A DNA stretch of 64,000 bases from assembly GCF_012911025.1 (NCBI RefSeq), contig NZ_WUEI01000010.1:20014-84013 (forward strand). Direction: 5' to 3'. Position numbers and translations under genes: made by a program. Below the pieces are notes generated by a model. That model saw nothing but the letters and a program-made list of their open reading frames with translations. It was not told the origin of the DNA and ran no database searches. This stretch comes from Azoarcus sp. TTM-91 (lineage in GTDB: Bacteria > Pseudomonadota > Gammaproteobacteria > Burkholderiales > Rhodocyclaceae). Positions 53,681 to 64,000 of the stretch are shown here, one piece after another (position 1 is the first letter of the stretch; each line of letters starts with the position of its first letter).

Positions 53681-54874
53681 ATGAACGACGAAACCCCCGC
53701 ACTCCCCCAGCCCGCATCGCCCGGCGATGCGGTGTCTTCCCAGCCCCCCAGGCCTGCCCCAGCCGCGACGTCCGAGCCGTCCCGCAGTGGTGCCGGCGGC
53801 TGGGCCCTCCTGCTTGCCGTGATCGCGCTCATCGCTGCCGCGGTGGCAGGCTGGCAGGCTTGGGACACCCGTCAGCGTAATACCCAGGCACGCGAGGAGC
53901 TGGCGCGCCGGCTGGCCGAGAGCGATACCGCGGCGACCGAGGTGCGCGCCCTGAACCGGCAGCAGCAGGAAGCCCTCGCCACCCTGCAGGGCAAGCTGGG
54001 TGCGCTGGAATCCAAGGTGGAGGCAAGCGAAGGTCAGGCTGCCGCGCTGGAGGCGCTGTACCAGGAGTTCTCCCGTTCCCGCGAGGACCGGGTGGTGGCC
54101 GAAGTGGAGCAGGCGATCTCCATCGCCGCCCAGCAGCTGCAGCTTGCCGGCAACCTGGAAGCCGCGCTGATCGCCCTGCAGGGCGCCGAGGCCCGCCTGG
54201 CGGCCAGCGACCGTGGCCAGCTGGCACCGCTGCGCCGTGCCCTGTCCAACGACATCGAACAGCTGAAACGGCAGCCCGATGTGGATGTGCCGGGCGTCGC
54301 CCTGCGGTTGGAGCGTCTGCTGGAACGCGCTGACGCGCTGCCGCTGGCCTTCGCAGGCGAAGCGGCAGTCAGCCAGGAAAACCAGGCTGCTGCGCCGGTG
54401 GAAAGTGGGGACAGCAAGGCCGCGGCGGTGCTGGCCTTCGTCGGCGAACTGGCGCGCGACGTCTGGCACGAGCTGCGCGACCTGGTGCGTGTCGAACGCC
54501 TCGACCAGACCGAGCCGGTGCTGCTGGCGCCGGCGCAGAGCACTTTCCTGCGCGAGAACCTGAAGATCCGCCTGCTGACCGCCCGTCTGGCGCTGCTGGC
54601 GCGGGATGGCCGCACCTATGCAGCCGACCTTGCCCAGGCGCGCAACTGGATGGAGCGCTTCTTCGACCTGCGCGACCCGCGGGTCAAGGAGGCGATCGAA
54701 GAGCTGCGCGTGCTGGAGGTTGTGCCGGTGTCGGTGCAGCGCCTCAGCCTGAACGAGAGCTTCGCCGCGCTGCGCGTGCTGCAGGCGCGGGCCGGCGATC
54801 TGCGCCCGCCGGCTGCAGAGGCCGCGCGCCCGGCGAATGGCCAGGGCAACGGCGCTGCGGCGCCGCAGCGCTGA
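53681..54874 (+). CDS. hemX: HemX-like membrane protein
   Basis: A 397-residue protein of the HemX family (often annotated as uroporphyrinogen-III C-methyltransferase, though without a visible SAM site). A Pro/Ala-rich first 40 residues precede one membrane helix (GWALLLAVIALIAAAVAGW). A long coiled-coil region follows (about 70-140), then a helical domain. It is encoded between hemD and hemY, where HemX proteins normally sit. Its exact role in haem synthesis is unsettled. Confidence 0.9.
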   Translation: MNDETPALPQPASPGDAVSSQPPRPAPAATSEPSRSGAGGWALLLAVIALIAAAVAGWQAWDTRQRNTQAREELARRLAESDTAATEVRALNRQQQEALATLQGKLGALESKVEASEGQAAALEALYQEFSRSREDRVVAEVEQAISIAAQQLQLAGNLEAALIALQGAEARLAASDRGQLAPLRRALSNDIEQLKRQPDVDVPGVALRLERLLERADALPLAFAGEAAVSQENQAAAPVESGDSKAAAVLAFVGELARDVWHELRDLVRVERLDQTEPVLLAPAQSTFLRENLKIRLLTARLALLARDGRTYAADLAQARNWMERFFDLRDPRVKEAIEELRVLEVVPVSVQRLSLNESFAALRVLQARAGDLRPPAAEAARPANGQGNGAAAPQR

Positions 54875-54884
54875 GGTACGGCCC

Positions 54885-56066
54885 ATGCGTGCCCTGATCT
54901 GGCTTATCGGCATTTTTGCGCTGGCTGTGGGTCTGGCCATGGCGGCCGGTTTCAACGACGGTTATGTGCTGGTGGTGCTGCCGCCGTGGCGTGCCCAGCT
55001 GTCGCTGAACCTGCTGATCGTGCTCCTGCTGCTCGGCTTTCTGCTGGCTTATGCGGTGTTGCGGCTCATCAGCCGCACCATGGGGCTGCCGCGCCGGGTT
55101 GTGCAGTGGCGTGAGCGCCGCCGGCGCGAGAAGGCGGGCCGCGCGCTGCGCGAAGCGCTGCGCACCTTGTTCGAGGGCCGTTTCTCCCAGGCGCTGAAGT
55201 TTGCCTCCAACGCGTTCTCTTCCGGTGAAAGCCCGGCCATGGCCGCGCTGGTGGCGGCGCGCGCCGCGCATGCGATGCGCGACGACACTCGCTACCGCAT
55301 CTGGATCGGCCATGCCGCCGACAGCGGCGAGGAAGCGCGGGTGGCGCGGCTGATGACCGAAGCCGAGCTGGCGGTGGAAGGGCGGCGCTTCGAAGAAGCG
55401 GCGGAGCGCCTGGAGATGCTCAAGCTGGCCGGCCATCGCCACATCGCCGCGCTGCGGCTGGCGCTGCGGGTGGCGTCCGCACTGGAGCGCTGGGATGAAG
55501 CGCTGCGCCTGACCCGCCAACTGCACAAGCACAAGGCCTTGTCCGACGAGCAGGCCGCGCCGCTGATCCGCCGCGCCCATGTGGAACGGCTGAAGGAGCT
55601 GGCGGCCGACCGCGCCGCGCTGGCGGCGTATTGGCTGGAGATCCCGGCGGATGAATTGCAGGATCGCCGTCTGGTCGAGCGCGCCATGCCGCTGCTGGCC
55701 GCGGCCGGGGAAGGCCCGGCGGCGCGGCGCACGCTGGAGCGCCTGCTGGACGAGGAGTGGGACAGCGGGCTGGCCCGTCTGTACGCCCACTGCGGCGATG
55801 GCGAGGGCGATCCGGTCGCCTGCCTGGCCAAGGGCGAGGGCTGGTTGAAGCGCCAGCCGCGGGACGCCGGCCTGTTGTTCTCGCTGGGGCGGCTGTGCAT
55901 GGGCGCCCAACTGTGGGGCAAGGCGCAGAGTTACCTGGAGGCTTCGCTCAGCCTGGCGCCGACCATAGATACCCACCTGGCGCTGGCCAGCCTGCTGGAA
56001 CAGCTGGAGCGGCCGGAAGAAGCGCAGCGCCACTATCGCGCGGCGGCGGTTCGGGTGGCTGGCTGA
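54885..56066 (+). CDS. hemY: HemY-like protein with TPR repeats
   Basis: A 393-residue membrane protein. Two membrane segments (MRALIWLIGIFALAVGLAM and NLLIVLLLLGFLLAYAVL) precede helical TPR-like repeats that fill the rest (for example ARLMTEAELAVEGRRFEEAA). This is the HemY of the gammaproteobacterial haem operon, which is distinct from protoporphyrinogen oxidase. It starts ten bases after hemX and ends at a strong terminator. Confidence 0.92.
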   Translation: MRALIWLIGIFALAVGLAMAAGFNDGYVLVVLPPWRAQLSLNLLIVLLLLGFLLAYAVLRLISRTMGLPRRVVQWRERRRREKAGRALREALRTLFEGRFSQALKFASNAFSSGESPAMAALVAARAAHAMRDDTRYRIWIGHAADSGEEARVARLMTEAELAVEGRRFEEAAERLEMLKLAGHRHIAALRLALRVASALERWDEALRLTRQLHKHKALSDEQAAPLIRRAHVERLKELAADRAALAAYWLEIPADELQDRRLVERAMPLLAAAGEGPAARRTLERLLDEEWDSGLARLYAHCGDGEGDPVACLAKGEGWLKRQPRDAGLLFSLGRLCMGAQLWGKAQSYLEASLSLAPTIDTHLALASLLEQLERPEEAQRHYRAAAVRVAG

Positions 56067-56085
56067 GGCAGAAGCGGCAACAAGG

Positions 56086-56115
56086 AAAAAGGGGCGATCC
56101 GATCGCCCCTTTTTT
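56086..56115. terminator. Bidirectional terminator between hemY and hemF
   Basis: AAAAAGGGGCGATC and GATCGCCCCTTTTT form a near-perfect palindrome (56086-56114) with T-runs on both strands. It serves hemY on the plus strand and hemF on the minus strand. Confidence 0.92.
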
Positions 56116-56129
56116 CATTCCGTCTCCAC

Positions 56130-57044
56130 TCAGGCCCAGTCGCGCGGCACCAGGAATTCCTCCTGCAGCCGCGCCTCGGCGCTGCCCGGTTCCGGACGCC
56201 AGTCGTAGCGCCACTTAACTTCCGGCGGCATGGACATCAGGATGGATTCGGTGCGGCCGCCGGACTGCAGGCCGAACAGGGTGCCGCGGTCGAACACCAG
56301 GTTGAATTCCACGTAGCGGCCGCGGCGGTAGGCCTGGAAGTCGCGCTCGCGCTCGCCCCAGGGCAGTTCGCGGCGGCGACTGGCGATGGGCAGGTAGGCA
56401 TCGATGAAGGCATCGCCCACCGAGCGGGTTAGGCCGAAGGCGCTGTCGAAAGGCGTGCTGCCGTCGGCGCCGAGGTCGTCGAAGAACAGGCCGCCGACGC
56501 CGCGGGCTTCGTTGCGGTGCTTGAGGAAGAAGTAGTCGTCGCACCATTCCTTGAGCCGGCGGTATTCGGTTTCGCCGCCGAAGGGCAGCACCGCCGCCTT
56601 GCAGGCGGCGTGGAAGTGGCGCACGTCTTCTTCAAAGGCGTAGTAGGGCGTGAGGTCCATGCCGCCGCCGAACCACCACACCGGCGCCTTGCCGTCGGCC
56701 AGGGCGACGAAGCAGCGCACGTTCATGTGCACCGTGGGGCAGTAGGGATTGCGCGGATGCAGCACCAGCGAGACGCCCATCGCCTCGAAGCGGCGGCCGG
56801 CCAGTTCCGGCCGGTGGGCGGTGGCGGAGGCCGGCATGCCGGCGCCCATCACATGGGAAAAATTGACGCCGCCGCGCTCGAAGAAGTCGCCGCCCTCGAT
56901 GACGCGGGTCAGGCCGCCACCGCCGCCGGGGCGCTCCCAGGCGTCGCTGCGGAAGGGCTGGCCGTCGAAAGCTTCCAGTGCGCTGACGATGCGGCCCTGC
57001 AGGCCGGTGAAGTAGTCCTTGATGGTGCCGAGGTCGAGATCCAT
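56130..57044 (-). CDS. hemF: Oxygen-dependent coproporphyrinogen III oxidase
   Basis: A 304-residue enzyme that decarboxylates coproporphyrinogen III to protoporphyrinogen IX using oxygen. [28 protein letters not shown] and [13 protein letters not shown] are the family signatures, and [21 protein letters not shown] lies near the end (two pieces of one motif). It ends the dusB-fis-purH-purD-hemF direction, after a terminator behind purD. Its presence implies aerobic haem synthesis. Confidence 0.97.
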   Translation of the reverse strand: MDLDLGTIKDYFTGLQGRIVSALEAFDGQPFRSDAWERPGGGGGLTRVIEGGDFFERGGVNFSHVMGAGMPASATAHRPELAGRRFEAMGVSLVLHPRNPYCPTVHMNVRCFVALADGKAPVWWFGGGMDLTPYYAFEEDVRHFHAACKAAVLPFGGETEYRRLKEWCDDYFFLKHRNEARGVGGLFFDDLGADGSTPFDSAFGLTRSVGDAFIDAYLPIASRRRELPWGERERDFQAYRRGRYVEFNLVFDRGTLFGLQSGGRTESILMSMPPEVKWRYDWRPEPGSAEARLQEEFLVPRDWA

Positions 57045-57086
57045 GCGCAGCCTCCGGAAGCGACGGCAGAAGAGCCGTGGGAAAAG

Positions 57087-57123
57087 AAAAAGCCGCTGCC
57101 GGCAGGGTGAGCCGGGCAGCGGC
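57087..57123 (-). terminator. Rho-independent terminator after purD
   Basis: GCCGCTGCCGGC (57092-57103) pairs with GCCGGGCAGCGGC (57111-57123) with one bulge, followed on the minus strand by TTTTT (57087-57091). It separates purD from hemF. Confidence 0.85.
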
Positions 57124-57143
57124 CTGTGATGCCTGGGCTGCGG

Positions 57144-58415
57144 TTAGCGATCCATTGCGCGGTGGCCGATATCGCGGCGGTACTGCATGCCGGCGAAGCC
57201 GATGCGGCTCAGCAGCTCGTAGGCCTGCTTCTGCGCCTGACGCACGTTTTCGCCCAGCGCAGTGACGCACAGCACGCGGCCGCCGGCGGTGACGACCTGG
57301 CCGTCGCGTTCGGCGGTGCCGGCGTGGAACACATGGGCGTCTTCGGTGCCGGCCTTGTCCAGGCCGTCGATGAGGTCGCCCTTGCGCGGGCTGTCGGGAT
57401 AGCCCTCAGCGGCGACGACCACGCCCAGTGCGACGCGGCGGTCCCATTCCGCTTCGACCTGGTCCAGCTTGCCGGCGATGGCGGCCTCCACCAGGTCGGC
57501 GAGATCGGTCTTCAGCCGCATCATGATGGGCTGGGTTTCCGGGTCGCCCATGCGGCAGTTGAACTCCACCACGCGGGGCTTGCCTTCGCCGTCTATCATC
57601 AGGCCGGCGTAGAGGAAGCCGGTGTAAGGCAGGCCTTCGGCGGCCATGCCGGCCAGCGTCGGCTGGATGATCTCGCGCATCACCCGGGCATGCACCTCCG
57701 GCGTGACCACCGGGGCCGGCGAGTAGGCGCCCATGCCGCCGGTGTTGGGGCCCTGGTCACCATCCTTGAGGCGCTTGTGGTCCTGGCTGGTGGCCAGCGG
57801 CAGGGCATGCCTGCCGTCCGCCATGACGATGAAGCTGGCCTCCTCGCCCTGCATGAATTCCTCGATGACCACCCGCGCACCGGCGTCGCCCATCTTGTTG
57901 TCCAGCAGCATCATGTCGATGGCGGCGTGAGCCTCTTCCAGCGTCATCGCCACCACCACGCCCTTGCCGGCGGCCAGGCCGTCGGCCTTGATGACGATGG
58001 GCGCGCCCTCGGCGTCGATGTAGGCATGCGCCTGGCCAGCGTCGGAGAAGGTCTGGTACTTGGCCGTCGGGATGTTGTGGCGGACCAGGAACTGTTTGGC
58101 GAAGTCCTTGGAGCTCTCCAGCTGGGCGGCCTGGCGGATCGGCCCGAAGATGGGCAGACCGGCGGCGCGGAAGGCATCGACCACGCCGGCGGCCAGTGGC
58201 GCTTCCGGGCCGACCACGGTGAAGCCGACCTGCTCGCTGCGGGCCAGGGCGACGAGTTCCTCGATGGCGGTGACGGCCACGTTCTGCAGCTTGGGCTCGC
58301 GCGCGGTGCCGGGGTTGCCGGGGGCGACCAGCACGCGGGTGACCTTGGGCGACTGGGCAAGCTTCCAGGCCAGTGCGTGTTCGCGTCCGCCCGAGCCGAT
58401 GACGAGGACTTTCAT
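57144..58415 (-). CDS. purD: Phosphoribosylamine-glycine ligase
   Basis: A 423-residue ATP-grasp enzyme that makes glycinamide ribonucleotide in purine synthesis. [17 protein letters not shown] is the family start. [19 protein letters not shown] and [11 protein letters not shown] mark the nucleotide and metal sites. Length is normal. It follows purH in the same direction and ends at a strong terminator. Confidence 0.97.
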   Translation of the reverse strand: MKVLVIGSGGREHALAWKLAQSPKVTRVLVAPGNPGTAREPKLQNVAVTAIEELVALARSEQVGFTVVGPEAPLAAGVVDAFRAAGLPIFGPIRQAAQLESSKDFAKQFLVRHNIPTAKYQTFSDAGQAHAYIDAEGAPIVIKADGLAAGKGVVVAMTLEEAHAAIDMMLLDNKMGDAGARVVIEEFMQGEEASFIVMADGRHALPLATSQDHKRLKDGDQGPNTGGMGAYSPAPVVTPEVHARVMREIIQPTLAGMAAEGLPYTGFLYAGLMIDGEGKPRVVEFNCRMGDPETQPIMMRLKTDLADLVEAAIAGKLDQVEAEWDRRVALGVVVAAEGYPDSPRKGDLIDGLDKAGTEDAHVFHAGTAERDGQVVTAGGRVLCVTALGENVRQAQKQAYELLSRIGFAGMQYRRDIGHRAMDR

Positions 58416-58487
58416 GGGTTGCTCCGGATCAGTGTTGCTTCTTCTCTAGCAGGGGCGGGCCGGCGGCGAGGCCGGCCCTGCATTCCA

Positions 58488-60071
<1,584 letters not shown>

Positions 60072-60141
60072 CTGGGTTCAGGCAGAAAGGGGAAAGAGGT
60101 GCGACGGACTGGCCGTGGCGCGCCCGCGGGCGCGGCCGGCC

Positions 60142-60378
60142 TTACAGCAGGTCGTAGTCGGTGAGCTTGCGGCGCAGGGTGTTGCGGTTGATGCCGAGCA
60201 TCTCGGCGGCGACCGTCTGGTTGCCCTTGGCCTGCTGCAGCACGAACTGCAGCATGGGGCGCTCGACGTTGCGGATCACCATGTCGTAGATGGCGGCCGG
60301 CTTTTCGCCGTCGAGGTCGCGGAAATACTGGTCCAGCGTACGGAATACCGAGTCGGCGATCTCGTTGGAGCGGCTCAT
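60142..60378 (-). CDS. fis: DNA-binding protein Fis
   Basis: A 78-residue nucleoid protein that bends DNA and regulates stable RNA genes and other promoters. The C-terminal helix-turn-helix GNQTVAAEMLGINRNTLRRKL (two pieces: GNQTVAAEMLGINRN and TLRRKL) is typical. Its ATG overlaps the dusB stop (ATGA), the classic dusB-fis operon. It is shorter than E. coli Fis at the N-terminus, as in other betaproteobacteria. Confidence 0.96.
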   Translation of the reverse strand: MSRSNEIADSVFRTLDQYFRDLDGEKPAAIYDMVIRNVERPMLQFVLQQAKGNQTVAAEMLGINRNTLRRKLTDYDLL

Positions 60379-61409
60379 GCTGCAAGTTCCTGGGGCTGTT
60401 CTTCTGCGCTGTCGGCGGCGTACTCGAGGCGCGAGCCGGCATCGGCAAGACGGCCAAAGAACTCATCCACGGCGGAGAGCTGGCTGGCGACGTCGGGAAG
60501 GCGGTTCATGGCGAAACGGAAGGCGGCCGAACCGACCAGCCCCTTGGTGTACCAGGAGATGTGCTTGCGGGCGATGCGCACGCCGGCGTCTTCGCCGTAG
60601 AAGGCATAGAGGTCGGCCAGGTGCTCGCGGCAGACCTGATGGATCTCGGAGACCAGCGGTGGCGGCAGTTCCTCGCCGGTGCGCAGGAAGTGCTCGATCT
60701 CGCGGAAGATCCACGGCCGGCCCTGGGCGGCGCGGCCGACCATGACGCCGTCGGCGCCGGTGTAGTCCAGCACGTGCTTGGCTTTCTGCGGCGTGGTGAT
60801 GTCGCCGTTGGCGATCACCGGGATCTTCACCAGGGTTTTCACCAGCGCGATGGTGTCGTACTCGGCTTCGCCGGTGTATTGGTCGGCGCGGGTGCGACCG
60901 TGGATGGCGATGGCGCGGATGCCGGATTCCTCGGCGATGCGTGCCACCATCGGGGCGTTCTTGTTCTGGCGGTTCCAGCCGGTGCGGAACTTGAGCGTTA
61001 CCGGCGTGTTCGGCACCGCCTTGACCACCGCCTCCAGGATGCGGGCGACCAACGGTTCATCCTGCATCAGCGCCGAGCCGGCCATCACGTTACAGACCTT
61101 CTTGGCCGGACAGCCCATGTTGATGTCGATGATCTGGGCGCCACGATCCGCGTTGTAGCGGGCTGCCTCGGCCATCATCGCCGGGTCGGCGCCGGCGATC
61201 TGCACCGAGATTGGATCGACCTCGCCCTCGTGGTTGGCGCGCCGCTGCGTCTTGGCGCTGCCGTACAGCAGTGAGTTGGAGGTGACCATCTCCGACACCG
61301 CCACGCCCGCGCCCAGCTTCTTGCACAGCTGCCGGAACGGCCGGTCTGTCACGCCCGCCATGGGTGCGACGAAAAGATTATTGCGCAAGGTGAAGCCGGC
61401 GAACTGCAT
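60375..61409 (-). CDS. dusB: tRNA-dihydrouridine synthase B
   Basis: A 344-residue FMN enzyme that reduces uridines in the tRNA D-loop. APMAGVTDRPFRQLC, the catalytic Cys100 in IDINMGCPAKKV, and IAIHGRTRADQYTGEA with IANGDI fit DusB. It heads the dusB-fis pair. About 140 bases without a gene lie between it and the ubiH-like gene upstream. Confidence 0.96.
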   Translation of the reverse strand: MQFAGFTLRNNLFVAPMAGVTDRPFRQLCKKLGAGVAVSEMVTSNSLLYGSAKTQRRANHEGEVDPISVQIAGADPAMMAEAARYNADRGAQIIDINMGCPAKKVCNVMAGSALMQDEPLVARILEAVVKAVPNTPVTLKFRTGWNRQNKNAPMVARIAEESGIRAIAIHGRTRADQYTGEAEYDTIALVKTLVKIPVIANGDITTPQKAKHVLDYTGADGVMVGRAAQGRPWIFREIEHFLRTGEELPPPLVSEIHQVCREHLADLYAFYGEDAGVRIARKHISWYTKGLVGSAAFRFAMNRLPDVASQLSAVDEFFGRLADAGSRLEYAADSAEEQPQELAA

Positions 61410-61550
61410 GAGGGACAGGGGCGGTGCGGGGAAAGAGCGGCATTTTACCCCAGGAGGCAGGGGCCGGGGCAGCCCGGTGTGGGCTCCGTGTCCCGGCGCA
61501 CTGAGCGCGATGTCCGCCGGCCGACGGGCGGTGCGGCGGGCCTGCCCGGT

Positions 61551-62702
61551 CTAGGGCCAGGCGCGGGCGCCGAACATCATGCGTTTGGCGACGAAGTGGC
61601 GCAGCGGCGGGAAGAGGTCCAGCGCCACCAGGCCGGCGCCGCGCAGATGGCGCAGCGGTGCGATGTCGTTGCTGAACAGGCGCACCAGGGTGTCGGTGAA
61701 ACGTATGGTGCCCAGGCGGTCCAGCCGGCGGTTGCGGGCGTAGGCGGCGAGTACCGCCGGCGCTCCGGGGTCGCCGCGCTGCTCCAGCAGGACCTCGGCC
61801 AGCGCCCAGACGTCGCGCAGCGCCAGGTTGAAGCCCTGGCCGGCCACCGGGTGCAGGGTCTGCGCGGCGTTGCCCAGCCAGGCGGTGCGCGCGCCGGTTG
61901 GGTCGCGCCGGTAGCGCAGGCCCAGCGGATAGCGCAGGCGTTCGGCCACCGCGGTGAGCTGCACGCGGTTGCCGATGTGGGCCTGGATGCGGGCGAGATA
62001 GGCAGCGTCGTCCAGTGCCATCAGGCGGTCGGCTTCCGCCGGCGAGGCGGCATGCACCACCGCGTAGCGGTTGCCGCAGGGCAGCAGGGCGAGCGGGCCT
62101 TGGGAAGTGAAGCGCTCGAAGGCGGTCGAGTGGTGGCCGCCGGCAACGTCTACATAGGCGATCAGCGCATGCTGGCCGTAGTCGCGTTCGGCGATGTCCC
62201 CCTCGCCCGCCTGCATGCCGCCTTCGGCGCAGGCGGCCAGGTGAGCAGTGAGGCTGCGGCTGCCGTCTGGCGTTTCCAGCGTGGCGACAATGCAGTCGGC
62301 CTGGGCGTCCAGCGCGCGGACTTCGGTGTCGTTCAGGATGACGATGCCAGCCTCTTCGACCGCCTTGCGCAGCGCGGCGGCCAGCGCGCCGGCGGGGGCG
62401 ACGTAGCCCAGCGCGGCGATGTCGTAATCCGCGGCCTGCAGCAGGGTGCGGCCCAGGCCGCCTTGCTGGGAAACGTGGATGGTCTTGATCGGGGTAGCGG
62501 GCAGGCCGGTCCATACGCCCAGCCGCTCCAGCGTCTGGCGGGTGCCGTGGGCGAGGGCGAGCACGCGGGGGTCGGCGTCGGCGGCGCCCTGCGGGCGGGC
62601 GTCGGCCAGCACGATGTCCAGGCCGCTGTGCTTGAGCGCGAGTGCCAGCGCCAGCCCGACCGGGCCGGCGCCGACGATCAGCAGGTCGTGCTGCGCCATC
62701 AT
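61551..62702 (-). CDS. ubiH: FAD-dependent ubiquinone-synthesis hydroxylase, UbiH family
   Basis: A 383-residue flavoprotein monooxygenase. The FAD-binding GAGPVGLALALALKHSG near the start, ADPRVLALAHGTRQTLE and GNAAQTLHPVAGQGFNLALRD near 290 are hallmarks of the UbiH/UbiF/Coq6 group that hydroxylates the ring of ubiquinone precursors. The position hydroxylated cannot be told from sequence alone. ATG 62702 overlaps the pepP stop (ATGA); pepP-ubiH is a common pair. Confidence 0.9.
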   Translation of the reverse strand: MMAQHDLLIVGAGPVGLALALALKHSGLDIVLADARPQGAADADPRVLALAHGTRQTLERLGVWTGLPATPIKTIHVSQQGGLGRTLLQAADYDIAALGYVAPAGALAAALRKAVEEAGIVILNDTEVRALDAQADCIVATLETPDGSRSLTAHLAACAEGGMQAGEGDIAERDYGQHALIAYVDVAGGHHSTAFERFTSQGPLALLPCGNRYAVVHAASPAEADRLMALDDAAYLARIQAHIGNRVQLTAVAERLRYPLGLRYRRDPTGARTAWLGNAAQTLHPVAGQGFNLALRDVWALAEVLLEQRGDPGAPAVLAAYARNRRLDRLGTIRFTDTLVRLFSNDIAPLRHLRGAGLVALDLFPPLRHFVAKRMMFGARAWP

Positions 62703-64000
62703 GTTGCCGCGGCTCGTGCGTCCCGCATCAGGGCCTCGATGTCGTCCACCTCGCGTGGCACGCCTTCGGTGAGGTATTCGCAGCCGTCGGCGGTGACCAG
62801 GGCATCGTCCTCGATGCGCACGCCGATGTTCCAGAATTCCTCGGGCACGTCTTCCGCCGGGCGGATGTAGCAGCCGGGTTCCACGGTGAGCACCATGCCT
62901 GCCTCCAGCGTTCGCCACTGGCCGCGCGCCTTGTATTCGCCGGCGTCGTGCACGTCCATGCCCAGCCAGTGGCCGGTGCGGTGCATGTAGAAGCGGCGGA
63001 ATTCCCCGGTTTCGATGATCTCGTCCAGGCTGCCCTTGAGCAGGCCGAGGTCCAGCATGCCCTGGGCGAGCACCTGCACCGCGGCTTCGTGGGGCTGGTT
63101 CCAGTGGGCGCCAGGCTTGATCGCGGCCTTGGCGGCGTGCTGGGCGTCCAGCACCAGCTGGTATATCGCGCGTTGGGGGCCGCTGAAGCGGCCGTTCACC
63201 GGGAAGCTGCGGGTGATGTCGGAGGCGTAGCCGTCCAGTTCGCCGCCGGCGTCTATCAGCAGCAGGTCGCCATCCGCCATCAGACGGTCGTTCTCCACGT
63301 AGTGGAGGATGCAGGCGTTGGCGCCGCTGGCGACGATGGAGGGGTAGGCCGGGTACTGACTGCCAGCGAGGCGGAAGGCATGCAGCAGCTCGGCTTCGAT
63401 CTCGTACTCGTAGCGGCCTGGCCGGCTGGCGGCCATGGCGCGGCAGTGGGCGGCGGCGGAGAGCTCGCCGGCACGGCGCATGATGGCGATCTCGTGGGCG
63501 TCCTTGCGCAGGCGCATCTCGTCCAGCTCGGCGCGCAGGTCGCGCAGCGAGTGGGGTGCGGCGATGCCGGCGCGGGTGTTGGCGCGCACGCCGTTGAGCG
63601 CATCCAGCAGGCGCTTGTCCCAGGCTTCGTCGTAGCCCAGCCCACACCATAGTAGCGGCTGGTCGGCGAGCAGTTCGGGCAGGCGGCGGTCCAGGTCGCC
63701 TATGGTCCAGGCGTCATCGAAGCCGAACAGTTCGCGGGCGGCTTCAGGGCCGTAGCGGAAGCCGTCCCAGATTTCCCTTTCTTCGTCCTTCTCGCGGCAG
63801 AACAGGTATTGCCTGGGCGTGTCGCCGGCCACCAGCACGACCACCGCTTCCGGTTCGCGGAAGCCGCTGAGATAGTAGAAGTAGCTGTCGTGGCGATAGG
63901 GGTAGTGGGTGTCGCGGTTGCGTGTGCGTTCCGGCGCGGTGGGCAGCACCGCGATGCCGCCGCCGGCCTCGGCCATGCGTGCCAGCAGGCGCTCGCGGCG
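62699..64000 (-). CDS. pepP: Xaa-Pro aminopeptidase PepP, 5' end cut by window
   Basis: At least 433 residues of a metallo-aminopeptidase that removes N-terminal residues before proline. The metal ligands are visible in LLIDAGGELDGYASDITRSF (two Asp), HRTGHWLGMDVHDAG (His), LTVEPGCY (Glu) and GVRIEDDALV (Glu). The frame is open to base 64000 (RRERLLARMAEAGG), so the true start lies just outside. It is read together with the overlapping ubiH-like gene. Confidence 0.95.
   Translation of the reverse strand, partial: RRERLLARMAEAGGGIAVLPTAPERTRNRDTHYPYRHDSYFYYLSGFREPEAVVVLVAGDTPRQYLFCREKDEEREIWDGFRYGPEAARELFGFDDAWTIGDLDRRLPELLADQPLLWCGLGYDEAWDKRLLDALNGVRANTRAGIAAPHSLRDLRAELDEMRLRKDAHEIAIMRRAGELSAAAHCRAMAASRPGRYEYEIEAELLHAFRLAGSQYPAYPSIVASGANACILHYVENDRLMADGDLLLIDAGGELDGYASDITRSFPVNGRFSGPQRAIYQLVLDAQHAAKAAIKPGAHWNQPHEAAVQVLAQGMLDLGLLKGSLDEIIETGEFRRFYMHRTGHWLGMDVHDAGEYKARGQWRTLEAGMVLTVEPGCYIRPAEDVPEEFWNIGVRIEDDALVTADGCEYLTEGVPREVDDIEALMRDARAAAT

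Overview
The window looks like the chromosome of a high-GC betaproteobacterium, most likely Rhodocyclales (Azoarcus/Thauera/Aromatoleum type). This rests on recognisable gene content and synteny: actP, tRNA-Phe, hemA-prfA-prmC-grxD, argH next to an AlgZ/AlgR pair and hemC-hemD-hemX-hemY, and dusB-fis-purH-purD. No search was run. All identifications are from motifs and remembered families, and the species is not claimed.

Layout. Bases 1-789 hold the end of actP and the tRNA-Phe promoter. tRNA-Phe is at 790-865. A genomic island runs from 821 to 35710, bounded by a perfect 50-bp direct repeat of the 3' part of tRNA-Phe. Core chromosome resumes with hemA at 35849 and continues to the truncated pepP at the right edge.

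The island has a left module (integrase, a GNAT-like gene and a StbD/StbE-type toxin-antitoxin pair, all overlapping), then a Fic protein and a second, HTH-containing tyrosine recombinase on the minus strand. Next comes a 21.9-kb block of eight large genes on the plus strand (8092-29973). The right module holds a RepA-like replicase, a CoiA-like nuclease, a membrane/zinc protein, an AlpA-like excisionase, an origin-like cluster of dyad repeats and a small basic protein. No phage structural or conjugation genes are visible, so the island resembles a P4-like or plasmid-like integrative element carrying defence cargo.

The eight-gene block is the main point of interest. It holds: (1) a DEAD/DEAH helicase with DUF1998 and a C-terminal Vsr/DUF559-like nuclease; (2) a SNF2 helicase; (3) an Eco57I-type adenine methylase; (4) a DUF4209 protein with an RX4H motif; (5) a Ser/Thr kinase fused to an Upf1-like SF1 helicase; (6) a PLD-family nuclease; (7) a DUF262/HNH GmrSD-like protein; (8) an HNH endonuclease. 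Genes 1-3 echo class 1 DISARM/Druantia and 5-6 echo type I Mokosh, while 7-8 are type IV restriction-like. Stops and starts overlap or nearly touch throughout except for one 81-bp gap, and a 32-codon ORF exactly bridges that gap. This suggests one transcription unit and possibly one composite antiviral system.

The chromosomal part right of the island covers haem biosynthesis (hemA, hemC, hemD, hemX, hemY, hemF), translation termination (prfA, prmC), purine synthesis (purH, purD), arginine synthesis (argH), anaplerosis (ppc), Fis/DusB, ubiquinone synthesis (ubiH-like) and an accessory HPr-rel-A cluster (nucleotidyltransferase, HprK-like kinase, PqqD-like protein, exported Tat-type protein).
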